Origin: an uncultured Oscillospiraceae bacterium
GTDB lineage: Bacteria > Bacillota_A > Clostridia > Oscillospirales > Acutalibacteraceae
Reading direction: 5' to 3'
Length of the DNA stretch: 64,000 nucleotides
Assembly: GCA_910587995.1 (NCBI GenBank)
Contig: CAJUNS010000002.1
Span: 1-64,000, forward strand
The position numbers were made by a program, and so were the translations under genes. Every line of letters begins with the position of its first letter. Position 1 is the first letter of the stretch. Positions 32,847-41,052 of this stretch are shown one piece after another. Below the pieces are notes generated by a model. It was not told where the DNA came from, made no database searches, and saw only the letters and a list, made by a program, of their open reading frames with translations.

Positions 32847-33581
32847 ATGAATCTTTCCTTTTACACAGCGTCCGTGGGCGCCTGGCAGCAGCAAGAGCGG
32901 CTGAACGTTCACGGCAACAACATCGCCAATGTAAACAACTACGGTTTTAAGGCCAAGCGCCCAGTGTTCTCCGACCTGATGTACGACTACATCAACGGGG
33001 CCCAAGGCGATGAGCTTCCCAGAGGCACAGGCGCCTATGTGGTCTCGGCGGACACGGATTTTAGCAGCAATGGCTACGCGGACACAGGCCGGGCCATGGA
33101 CTATGCCATTAACGGCGACGGCTTTTTCGCCCTGTGGGACCCGGCTACCGGCGACTACAGCTATACCCGGGACGGTTCCTTTATTATGTCCGAGTATCAG
33201 ATTGAAGGGGACGATGGCCAGCTGGAGTCCCACTGGTACCTTTCCGATGGATTTGGGCGCTTTGTCATGGGCCGCAACGGGCGCATGGTAGAGGTGACCG
33301 ACGAGAACCGGGAGAAAGAGCTTCCTGTGGGCATCTACGATTTTGTGAACACCAACGGCATGGAGAACATCGGTGAAAACCGTTTTGTGCCGGTGGAGAA
33401 AAACGGCCAGCTGCGCGTGGGTGCGGGTACTCTTTTGCAGGGCTATCTGGAAAACTCCAATGTGGACCTAGCCAACGAGTTGAGCAAGGTCATTGAGAGC
33501 CAGCGGTCCTTTACCTACGCGCTGAAAATGATCCAGGCCTCTGACGAGATTGAAACCACAGTGAACGACTTGCGCAGTTAA
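32847..33581 (+). CDS. Flagellar rod protein FlgF/FlgG family (second copy)
   Basis: The 244-residue protein is a second FlgF/FlgG-type rod subunit. The N-terminus MNLSFYTASVGAWQQQERLNVHGNNIANVNNYGFKAKRP is the family motif, with AMDYAINGDGFFAL in the core and ENSNVDLANELSKVIESQRSFTYALKMIQASDEIETTVNDLRS at the end. It follows its paralogue and ends 17 bp before cheC. GAAGAAAGGGACAG precedes the ATG. The two copies are clearly diverged, so they are likely the paired FlgF and FlgG rather than a recent duplication. Confidence 0.9.
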   Translation: MNLSFYTASVGAWQQQERLNVHGNNIANVNNYGFKAKRPVFSDLMYDYINGAQGDELPRGTGAYVVSADTDFSSNGYADTGRAMDYAINGDGFFALWDPATGDYSYTRDGSFIMSEYQIEGDDGQLESHWYLSDGFGRFVMGRNGRMVEVTDENREKELPVGIYDFVNTNGMENIGENRFVPVEKNGQLRVGAGTLLQGYLENSNVDLANELSKVIESQRSFTYALKMIQASDEIETTVNDLRS

Positions 33582-33598
33582 AGGGGGAAAGAGGACGC

Positions 33599-34225
33599 AT
33601 GATCATCAAAAATTACCAGGAGCTTAGTTCCTTGGAGATTGACACCTTGCGGGAGATTGGCAGCATTGGTACGGGCAACGCGGCCACAGCCCTTTCGGGC
33701 ATGCTGGGCAGTCCGGTGCACATCACGCTGCCTGAGGTGCGTATTATGGGTTATAACGAGGCCATCGACTGGATCGGCGGCCCGGAGCCTGTGACCGCCG
33801 GCGTGTTGGTGCACATTGGCGGCCAGCTCAACGGCATTATGCTGTCCGTGCAGCCGCTGGAGTTTATCAACCTGATTTTAGACCGGATGCTTTCCACCAG
33901 TATTACAGACTACAACCAGCTGGACGAGCTGGCCCGCTCCGCCCTTTTGGAGGTGGGCAATATTATGATATCCACCTTTATCAACGCCCTGTCCGGCTTG
34001 GCGGGGCTGAAGGTGGAGCTGACTGTGCCCAGCCTGACCGTTGACATGCAGGGAGCCATCCTCACCGTGCCCATGGCCGAGTACGGCGGGCAGACGGACT
34101 ACCTGATGACCATCGGGGGCAATTTCTCCTGCGACGGCAACGAGCTGCCCTGCCGCTTGTTGCTTTCGCCCGACATCCGGTCCCTCAATTTTCTTTTGAG
34201 AAAGCTGGGCGTAGAAGATGGCTAG
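33599..34225 (+). CDS. cheC: CheY-P phosphatase CheC
   Basis: CheC removes phosphate from CheY-P and is stimulated by CheD. The 208 residues have the two D/E-x3-N active-site helices: EIDTLREIGSIGTGNAATALSGML (about 13-36) and LARSALLEVGNIMISTFINALSGL (about 111-134). GGAAAGAGG precedes the ATG. It overlaps cheD by 8 bp, matching the functional pairing of CheC and CheD. Together with FliY this gives two CheC-type phosphatases in the window. Confidence 0.94.
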   Translation: MIIKNYQELSSLEIDTLREIGSIGTGNAATALSGMLGSPVHITLPEVRIMGYNEAIDWIGGPEPVTAGVLVHIGGQLNGIMLSVQPLEFINLILDRMLSTSITDYNQLDELARSALLEVGNIMISTFINALSGLAGLKVELTVPSLTVDMQGAILTVPMAEYGGQTDYLMTIGGNFSCDGNELPCRLLLSPDIRSLNFLLRKLGVEDG

Positions 34226-34706
34226 CGGCAACAAATTGGTAATTGGTATTGCGGATATGAAAATGACCCAAAGCAATCAGGAGCTGATCACCTATGCTTT
34301 GGGCTCCTGCTGTGGCATCTGCCTGCTGGACCCTAACATCCGTCTGGCGGCCCTGATCCACATTATGCTGCCCCTGAACATGGAGGCAGGCCGGAAAAAC
34401 ACCATGAAGTATGCGGACACGGGCATTCGGGAGACCTTGAAAATGATGGAGGCCAAAGGGGCCCGGCGGATGCGCATCCAGGCCAAGGTGGCTGGAGGGG
34501 CTAAGATGTTTGCGGTGAACAACAACAGCGCGTTGGGCAACATTGGCCAAAGAAACATCGAAAGCGTACATAAGGTGCTGCGGGCGGAGAACATCCGGCT
34601 GGTTGCGGAAGACGTGGGTGGCTCTGTGGCCCGCACCTTGTCCTTCGACCCGTCCACAGGCATGGCGACCATTAAGAGCTACGGCATTCCGGATAAAGTG
34701 CTGTAG
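34218..34706 (+). CDS. cheD: Chemoreceptor glutamine deamidase CheD
   Basis: CheD deamidates glutamines on chemoreceptors and stimulates CheC. In the 162 residues the catalytic triad appears with the spacing known from Thermotoga CheD: Thr25, Cys31 (ALGSCCGI) and His48 (ALIHIMLP). The family segment RMRIQAKVAGGAKMFAVNNNSALGNIGQRNIESVHKVLRAENIRLVAEDVGG follows. It overlaps the cheC 3' end. The chemoreceptor at 4902-6671 is a possible target. Confidence 0.95.
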   Translation: MASGNKLVIGIADMKMTQSNQELITYALGSCCGICLLDPNIRLAALIHIMLPLNMEAGRKNTMKYADTGIRETLKMMEAKGARRMRIQAKVAGGAKMFAVNNNSALGNIGQRNIESVHKVLRAENIRLVAEDVGGSVARTLSFDPSTGMATIKSYGIPDKVL

Positions 34707-34795
34707 ATTTTGTTTCGAAGCGAAATCTACCCCAGGAGAAAAACAACTCCCAGGGGCGGCGGGGAAGGGCCGCAAAATGGAAAGGAGCATGGAAG

Positions 34796-35737
34796 ATGGC
34801 CATTACGAGAGACGAGATCCTGCTGGAGTCGGGTACCAACGAGATCGAGATCATGGAGTTCACCATAGACGATGTGCTCTATGGCATCAATGTGGCGAAG
34901 GTCAGGGAGATCCTCATCTCCGCGCCGGTGAAATTTATGCCGCACACCCACGAGGCGGTGGAAGGCATTTATAAGCCCCGGGACGAGGTGATTACAGTGA
35001 TTAACCTGCCCCGCTACCTGGGCAGCAGCGACTATGCCCCCAGGGAGAAGGACCTGTTTATTCTAACTGGTTTTAATAAAATGACCATCGCGTTCCGGGT
35101 CCACACGGTGGTGGGCATCAGCCGCATCTCCTGGACAGACATTGAGAAGCCAGATAATACCATCAGCGGCGGTAATGACGGCGTGGCCACGGGCATTGCC
35201 CAGTGCGGCAAGGACTTGGTAACCATTTTGGACTTTGAGCGCATTGTGGCGGAGATCTCGCCGGAGACCTCCATCAAGGTCAGCGACATTGACGCTTTGG
35301 GGCACCGGGACCGGGTGGACACTCCTGTGGTGGTGGCGGAGGATTCCATTCTGCTCTCCCACATGATCAAGGAGTCCTTAAATAAGGCCGGTTACACCAA
35401 CCTGCGCATGTTCCCCAATGGCAACGACCTGTGGGAGTTCTTGCTGAGCCAGAAGAAGGCCGGTACTCTGGACGAGAACGCGGCCCTGATTGTGACTGAC
35501 ATTGAGATGCCCCAGATGGATGGCCACCGGCTGACCAAGCTGGTAAAGGACGATCCGGAGATGAAACACATTCCGCTGGTCATCTTCTCTTCGCTCATCA
35601 GTGAGGAAATGCGCATAAAAGGCAAGCAGCTGGGTGCTGACGAACAGTTGAGCAAGCCGGAGATCGGCCGCTTGGTCAACGTGATGGACGCGCTGCTGAA
35701 AAGAAGCTACCAGGAAAAGGCACGCCAAGCTGTGTAA
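34796..35737 (+). CDS. cheV: Chemotaxis coupling protein CheV
   Basis: CheV couples receptors to CheA and acts in adaptation. The 313 residues comprise an N-terminal CheW-like domain (about 1-165, EFTIDDVLYGINVAKVREILISAPVKFMPHTHEAVEGIYKPRDEVITVINLPRYLG) and a C-terminal receiver (about 180-310) with phosphoacceptor Asp in ALIVTDIEMPQMDGH and the later Lys in LSKPEIG. A GGAAAGGAG ribosome site precedes the ATG. With no cheW nearby, CheV may be the only locally encoded coupling protein. The EAL-HDOD gene follows 12 bp later. Confidence 0.95.
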   Translation: MAITRDEILLESGTNEIEIMEFTIDDVLYGINVAKVREILISAPVKFMPHTHEAVEGIYKPRDEVITVINLPRYLGSSDYAPREKDLFILTGFNKMTIAFRVHTVVGISRISWTDIEKPDNTISGGNDGVATGIAQCGKDLVTILDFERIVAEISPETSIKVSDIDALGHRDRVDTPVVVAEDSILLSHMIKESLNKAGYTNLRMFPNGNDLWEFLLSQKKAGTLDENAALIVTDIEMPQMDGHRLTKLVKDDPEMKHIPLVIFSSLISEEMRIKGKQLGADEQLSKPEIGRLVNVMDALLKRSYQEKARQAV

Positions 35738-35749
35738 GGAGAATCCGTC

Positions 35750-37021
35750 ATGAGAGAGAGATACATCGTTAGACTGCCTATAAAAAACGCCAAGAACCAA
35801 GTGGTGGGCTATGAGATTACCTATTATGGAGAGAACCAGGCCTATGGCAACAGCGACGAGGGCGAGCACAATGAGTTCGCCGTGGCGGATACCGTCTACA
35901 ATTTCTTGATGCAGAACGTGGAAAAGGCCCTAAGCGACAGCGTACACTTTATGACCTTTACCACGACTCTGTTGATGAAAAAGACTCCCCGGCTTTTCGA
36001 AAAGGAGAAGCTGGTTATCCAGATTGAGGACAGCGTGGTCATTCATCCCTTGGCCCTGCATTTTGTGCAGCAGTATGCCAGAGAAGGCTATAAAATTGCG
36101 GTAAACGACTTTCAGTTTGCCCCCCGCTATTTGTCGCTGATTGACTACATTGACTACATTAAGCTGGACTTCAAGCACAACTCGGACAGCACCCTGCGCC
36201 ATGTGGTGGAGCTGGCCAAGAGCATGAATAAAAAGTGCATTGCCAACCAGATTGACAGCCCGGAGCTGCATCAAAAGGCTCTGGAGCTGGAGGTAGACGC
36301 CATGGAGGGCCCCTATGTGGCCAAGCAGATGGCCACCAAAGCCCATTCCAGCGGATACCTGCAAAGCAATTTCTTCCGGCTGATGGTGGCCGTGGTCCAG
36401 GAGGAGCCGGACATGGAGGAGATTGAGCAGATTATCTCCATGGACGCCACCTTGAGCTATGGCGTGCTCCGTGTGGCGAACTCCGCTTACTTTGCCTCCA
36501 AGCACCGGGTAACCACCATCCGTCAGGCCATTGTGACCCTGGGTATTGCCCAGCTGAAGCAGTGGATTTACCTCTTGAGCACCACCAACGAGGGCGATGA
36601 GGTGGACGACTCCGCGGAAGAGTTCCTAAAACTCTCCTTCCTGCGGGCCAGTTTCTGCAGTGAGCTGATGAGCTATGTGAAGGATATGCCCATTTCCCGC
36701 TCGGAGGCCTACCTGATGGGCATGTTCTCCACCTTGAACTACCTGATTGACGCGCCCTTGGAGGAGATTTTGACCACTGTGCCGGTAGCTGATGAGATCA
36801 AAGCCGCCTTGCTGGGCCATGAGGGCCGCTGTGGCCAATTGTTCGACTTGGTACTCAGCTATGAGCAGGCGGACTGGAGCGGCATTACCACCCATGCCAA
36901 AGAGCTGGGCCTGCCCTCCAATACCTTGACCAACATTTATTTTAACTGCACGGAATCGGTGAACGCCACCTGGCAGCAGATCAGCACCTCACCTCACGAG
37001 AACAGCGGTAAGGAAGCCTGA
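35750..37021 (+). CDS. EAL-HDOD (YuxH-type) signalling protein, degenerate EAL
   Basis: The 423-residue protein has an N-terminal EAL-like domain (about 1-200) and a C-terminal HDOD domain (about 205-400, SNFFRLMVAVVQEEPDMEEIEQIISMDATLSYGVLRVANSAYFASKHRVTTIRQAIVTLGIAQLKQWIYLL). The EAL motif is changed (GYEITYYG lacks the motif Arg), and the usual DDF is NDF, so c-di-GMP hydrolysis is doubtful; it may only bind the nucleotide or act as a scaffold. It is the last gene of the chemotaxis block, 12 bp after cheV, suggesting a link to motility. GGAG precedes the ATG. Confidence 0.88.
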   Translation: MRERYIVRLPIKNAKNQVVGYEITYYGENQAYGNSDEGEHNEFAVADTVYNFLMQNVEKALSDSVHFMTFTTTLLMKKTPRLFEKEKLVIQIEDSVVIHPLALHFVQQYAREGYKIAVNDFQFAPRYLSLIDYIDYIKLDFKHNSDSTLRHVVELAKSMNKKCIANQIDSPELHQKALELEVDAMEGPYVAKQMATKAHSSGYLQSNFFRLMVAVVQEEPDMEEIEQIISMDATLSYGVLRVANSAYFASKHRVTTIRQAIVTLGIAQLKQWIYLLSTTNEGDEVDDSAEEFLKLSFLRASFCSELMSYVKDMPISRSEAYLMGMFSTLNYLIDAPLEEILTTVPVADEIKAALLGHEGRCGQLFDLVLSYEQADWSGITTHAKELGLPSNTLTNIYFNCTESVNATWQQISTSPHENSGKEA

Positions 37022-37044
37022 TCAGGGGGCGCGCTGCGTCATGG

Positions 37045-37073
37045 AAAAATGCCTCCGCTTGGAGGCGTTTTTT
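37045..37073 (+). terminator. Rho-independent terminator ending the chemotaxis block
   Basis: A stem of GCCTCC with GGAGGC, extended by A/T pairs (37045-37056 with 37061-37073), and a GCTT loop is followed by TTTTTTGTTTTC. It lies 23 bp after the EAL-HDOD stop. Confidence 0.92.
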
Positions 37074-37184
37074 GTTTTCGCCCTTTGATTTTTAGCAAGT
37101 CTGCTTGAATGAACGTAGCCGCAAAGTTGATAGAATAGGGATAAGGGAAAAACCATCTATTTTATAGAAAGCGAGGCCCAAACC

Positions 37185-39329
37185 ATGGAAGACAAAACCA
37201 AAGCCCTCCAGCCGGTCCAGTCCCTCAACAAAAATGAAGAAATTGCCCACATGAAGCTGCCCAACAACATCCACCTGGTTCCCCTAGACGTGGTGGAAAG
37301 CAACGGGGTGATGTACTCCATCCGCCCCGGCTTCTATGAGAGCAACGGAGCCACGGCTATTCCTGGCGGCGTGAATTTCACGGTGCACTCCAATGGGGCC
37401 ACGGCCATCTCACTGCTGCTTTTCCGGGTGGGGGAGGACCAGCCCTTCGGGGAGATTCCCTTCCCGGACCATTATAAAATCGGCAATGTGTACTCGATGA
37501 TCGTGTTTAAGCTGGACATTGCCCAGTTTGAGTACGCTTACCGGGTGGACGGCCCCTATGACCCCAAGAAGGGGCTGATTTTTGACCGGAGCAAGATTTT
37601 GCTGGACCCCTATGCCAAGGCGGTTACCGGCCAAAAGGATTGGGGAGAGAACGAGCCCGGCATGCAGCAGTACAAAGCCCGGGTGGTCAAGGACGACTTT
37701 GACTGGGGAGACATCCACAACCCCCTGACGCCCATGGAGGACTTGGTGATCTATGAGCTTCATGTGCGGGGCTTTACCATGGACGCCTCCTCCGGCGTGC
37801 GCTTTCCCGGCACCTTTGAGGGCCTGCGGGAAAAGATTCCCTACCTTAAGTCTCTGGGCGTCAACGCCGTGGAGCTGATGCCTATTTTCGAGTTTGACGA
37901 AATGCAGGACTACCGGGAGCACGAAGGCCGCAAGCTGTACAATTACTGGGGCTACAGCTCCGTAAGCTTTTTTGCCCCCAACACCAGCTACACGGCCACC
38001 ACGGAGCACAACCGGGAGGGCAACGAGCTGAAAAGCCTGATCCATGAGTTCAAGAAAAACGGCATAGAGGTCTACCTGGATGTGGTGTTCAACCACACCG
38101 CCGAAGGCAACGAGCAGGGCCCCGCTTTCTCCTTTAAGGGCTTTGACAACAATATTTACTATCTGCTGACGCCGGATGGCTACTACTACAATTTCAGCGG
38201 CTGCGGCAACACCCTGAACTGCAACCATCCCATTGTGCACCAGATGATCCTGGACTGCCTGCGCTACTGGGTTACCGCCTACCGGGTGGATGGCTTCCGC
38301 TTTGATTTGGCTTCCATTTTGGGCCGCAATGAGGATGGCTCCCCCATGGATAAGCCGCCTTTGCTGCAGTCTTTGGCCTTTGACCCCATTCTGGGCGGCG
38401 TCAAGCTCATTGCCGAGGCTTGGGACGCGGGCGGCCTGTACCAGGTGGGCAGCTTTCCCTCTTGGAACCGCTGGGCCGAGTGGAACGGCAAGTACCGGGA
38501 TGAGATGCGGGGCTACATCAAGGGCGACCCGGGCGCTGCCCAGAACGCTGCCCAGCGCATTGCCGGGTCACGGGACATCTACGATGTAAAGGGGCGCACC
38601 AACGCCTCGGTGAACTTTTTGACTTGCCACGATGGCTTCACCCTGTACGACCTGTTTGCCTACAACGACAAGCACAACGAGCAGAACGGCTGGGGCAATA
38701 CGGATGGAGCCAACACCAACTATAGCTGGAACTGCGGTGCGGAGGGGGAGACAGAAGATCCCCAGGTGAACCGCCTGCGCCGGCGGATGATCCGCAACGC
38801 TTTCGCCCTGCTGATGTGCAGCCGGGGCATCCCCATGTTCCTGGCTGGGGACGAGTTTTGCAACACGCAGTTTGGCAACAACAATGCCTATTGCCAAGAT
38901 AATATCATCTCCTGGCTGGACTGGAGCCTGCTGGAAAAGAATCGGGATATGTTCGAGTTTTTCCAATATATGATCGCCTTCCGCAAAAACCACAAGGTTT
39001 TACGCACCAACCTGAGCGACGGAGCCCTGGGCCTGCCGGACGTGAGCTTTCATGGGGTCCGGCCCTGGCACGAGGGGGCTTTTGGGTCCGATGAGCACTA
39101 TGTAGGCGTAATGTTCACTGGTTATGAGCGCCGCAAGGGACCGGAGGCCGTGTATGTGGCCTCTAACGCCTACTGGGAGGAGCTGGAGGCCACGCTGCCG
39201 GAGCTGCCCCAGTCTATGCGCTGGGAGCTGGCGGCCAACACCTGGGAGGCGGAGCAGCACCCGGGACGCATGGAGAGCCGGAGCTTCCGCATCCCGCCCC
39301 GTTCGGTGATGGTTTTTGCCGCCAAATAA
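37185..39329 (+). CDS. glgX: Glycogen debranching enzyme / isoamylase GlgX
   Basis: A GH13 isoamylase-type enzyme cleaving alpha-1,6 branches of glycogen or limit dextrins. The 714 residues have an N-terminal beta-sandwich (CBM48-like, FYESNGATAIPGGVNFTVHSNGATAISLLLF) and the catalytic barrel. DVVFNHT is motif I, YRVDGFRFDLA holds the nucleophile Asp, KLIAEAWD the acid Glu, and FLTCHDGF the third catalytic Asp. Length fits the family (650-720). It stands alone between two terminators. Upstream sequence (37100-37140) has only weak promoter-like boxes. The start was kept at the ATG at 37185. Confidence 0.95.
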   Translation: MEDKTKALQPVQSLNKNEEIAHMKLPNNIHLVPLDVVESNGVMYSIRPGFYESNGATAIPGGVNFTVHSNGATAISLLLFRVGEDQPFGEIPFPDHYKIGNVYSMIVFKLDIAQFEYAYRVDGPYDPKKGLIFDRSKILLDPYAKAVTGQKDWGENEPGMQQYKARVVKDDFDWGDIHNPLTPMEDLVIYELHVRGFTMDASSGVRFPGTFEGLREKIPYLKSLGVNAVELMPIFEFDEMQDYREHEGRKLYNYWGYSSVSFFAPNTSYTATTEHNREGNELKSLIHEFKKNGIEVYLDVVFNHTAEGNEQGPAFSFKGFDNNIYYLLTPDGYYYNFSGCGNTLNCNHPIVHQMILDCLRYWVTAYRVDGFRFDLASILGRNEDGSPMDKPPLLQSLAFDPILGGVKLIAEAWDAGGLYQVGSFPSWNRWAEWNGKYRDEMRGYIKGDPGAAQNAAQRIAGSRDIYDVKGRTNASVNFLTCHDGFTLYDLFAYNDKHNEQNGWGNTDGANTNYSWNCGAEGETEDPQVNRLRRRMIRNAFALLMCSRGIPMFLAGDEFCNTQFGNNNAYCQDNIISWLDWSLLEKNRDMFEFFQYMIAFRKNHKVLRTNLSDGALGLPDVSFHGVRPWHEGAFGSDEHYVGVMFTGYERRKGPEAVYVASNAYWEELEATLPELPQSMRWELAANTWEAEQHPGRMESRSFRIPPRSVMVFAAK

Positions 39330-39365
39330 CCGCGCGGAGGCGGCTCCTTGCCGGCTAGAGAGATG

Positions 39366-39405
39366 AAGAGAAAGGCCCCCCATTTTTGGGAGGCCTTTCT
39401 CTTTT
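39366..39405. terminator. Bidirectional terminator between glgX and CmpB-type gene
   Basis: The convergent genes are separated by an inverted repeat with AAGAGAAAGGCC at the left and GGCCTTTCTCTT at the right (39366-39377, 39392-39403), and a short C/G inner stem. A- and T-tracts on both sides allow use from both directions. Confidence 0.9.
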
Positions 39406-39414
39406 GTGTACAGT

Positions 39415-41025
39415 CTAACCGCCAACTTGCAGCAGGGGCTCGCCCTTTTGGGGCAGCAGCGTTTCAGGAGGCTGGGGGCGGCCGACAAACTCCATGTGGG
39501 GATAAATCACTTCCAGCAGCTGGTCGGGGAAGGCCCGGTCGAAGAAAGCCTGCACCTGGTTTTCCGCGGGCACTCCGTTGATGCGCTCATACTGGCGGAA
39601 CACCGCTCCGGCGGAGAGGGCCATGTCAAAAACCATAAACACCGTAAACCCCGCGGTCAGGATGCGCCCCAGGCGCTTGGGCGTTTGCTCTAAGGTGCGG
39701 GAGACCACAGGGTACAGGTCCTTCACCCACACCAGGCCCAGTACGCCCCAGAAGATGGAATACATCAGGTTGGTCCGCCCGCCGATGTTAAAAGCGGAGT
39801 CGCTGTACTCCCAGGACACGGAGCCGAAGGCCGCCTGCTGCACAAAGCTGCATAGATACTCAAAAGCCGCGCCCAGGACCATGCTGGCGATGAAAATAAG
39901 CACGTCCCGCTGGTTGTACATCTTCCGCAAAAACAAGGTGAGAACCACCGCGCCGAAGCCGTACACCAGAATGAAGGGGCCCAGCACCAGGCTGACGCGC
40001 AGCTCGAACTGGTGGGGCGGCAGAATCAGGGCATAGACTGTTTCCAGAGCGCAGCCCACCACATTGCCGGCCATGAAGATCCAGAAGAGCTTTTCATAGC
40101 AGAGCATATAGGCAAAGGGCTTCTCGCCGCTGGCGGGCAGGTGGGGCTCATAGGCGGCCACGGCGGCCTCGTTCCGGCGGCGGATGGCGTCTTTAAACTT
40201 GCGGCGGGACAGGTCCAGCTCTTCCCGCAGGGCCTCCAGGGCCTCGTTATGCCGCAGGGAGCGCAGGTCCGGGAAAGCCCGGAGCAGGCGGCGGTGAAGA
40301 ATATTGGCCCGCAAGCTTTGCTCGTACTTCTCCTTGAGCTTGGCCGCGTCCATCTGTAGCACCTCCGCCCGCTTTTGGGCGGAGAGGGTGTGCTGGAACA
40401 CGCCTTCGCCCAGCCGGTCGGAGCCCTCCTTCAAGCGGGCGGAAACCGCCTCCAGCAGCTTGAGCTTTTGGTTGAGGCCGATGATGGATACCACCGTCAC
40501 AGCCAGGTCGGCCAAAAGCAGGGCGGAGAACGCCACCAGCAGGGCCACGCCCACCGGCCGGGGGAGATGTTCTACCAAACGGCTGGTGGCTGGGGCCACA
40601 AACCGAACAATGGCCATGCCCGCAAAGCCCCAGAGTACGGAAAATTTTAGGCAGATATAGCCGTTGAGATTGTGGGGCTCGTCGGAGTAGTCCCACCATT
40701 TTTGGCGGAAAATCTTTTCCAAAAGGAAGCCCGCTGTCCATTCTAGGGCCGAGCCCAGGACCATAGAGCCCAAAATCAACGCGGCCAAGCTGTTCCGAAA
40801 GGGCCGCATGCAAAAGGCGATGAGCACAATGCCCAGCCCGTAAATGGGACAGACCGGCCCATTGAGAAAGCCCCGGTTAACAAAGCGCCTCTCCAGGACA
40901 GCGGCATAGGCAACCTCGCAGCACCAGCCCAGAAAAGCGTAGAGAAAGAAACACCAAAGGTATGTATAGACCATAAAGACCCACAACTCCCGCACATAAA
41001 GATGGAAAAAGTCAATAAGAAGCAT
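39415..41025 (-). CDS. Membrane protein with two CmpB-type domains
   Basis: The 536-residue protein has two similar membrane modules of the kind annotated as putative ABC transporter permease (PF06541, CmpB). Module 1 (about 20-190) contains FLGWCCEVAYAAVLERRFVNRGFLNGPVCPIYGLGIVL and GSALEWTAGFLLEKIF...WWDYSDEPHNLNGYICL. Module 2 (about 325-480) contains GCALETVYALILPP...GPFILVYGFGAVVL and GAAFEYLCSFVQQAAFGSVSWEYSDSAFNIGGRTNL. A charged coiled linker of about 130 residues joins them. Most family members have one module, so this is an internal duplication. The ATG at 41025 lacks a strong ribosome site; a start a few codons downstream is possible. It follows nnr by 27 bp. Function is unknown. 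Confidence 0.75.
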   Translation of the reverse strand: MLLIDFFHLYVRELWVFMVYTYLWCFFLYAFLGWCCEVAYAAVLERRFVNRGFLNGPVCPIYGLGIVLIAFCMRPFRNSLAALILGSMVLGSALEWTAGFLLEKIFRQKWWDYSDEPHNLNGYICLKFSVLWGFAGMAIVRFVAPATSRLVEHLPRPVGVALLVAFSALLLADLAVTVVSIIGLNQKLKLLEAVSARLKEGSDRLGEGVFQHTLSAQKRAEVLQMDAAKLKEKYEQSLRANILHRRLLRAFPDLRSLRHNEALEALREELDLSRRKFKDAIRRRNEAAVAAYEPHLPASGEKPFAYMLCYEKLFWIFMAGNVVGCALETVYALILPPHQFELRVSLVLGPFILVYGFGAVVLTLFLRKMYNQRDVLIFIASMVLGAAFEYLCSFVQQAAFGSVSWEYSDSAFNIGGRTNLMYSIFWGVLGLVWVKDLYPVVSRTLEQTPKRLGRILTAGFTVFMVFDMALSAGAVFRQYERINGVPAENQVQAFFDRAFPDQLLEVIYPHMEFVGRPQPPETLLPQKGEPLLQVGG

Positions 41026-41052
41026 ACCAGAAGCGGGCGGTAAAGTAAAGTC

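Noticed and set aside
37097..37140. Promoter for glgX
   Set aside because: TTGAAT and TAGAAT boxes are present, but their spacing (20 bp) is outside the useful range.
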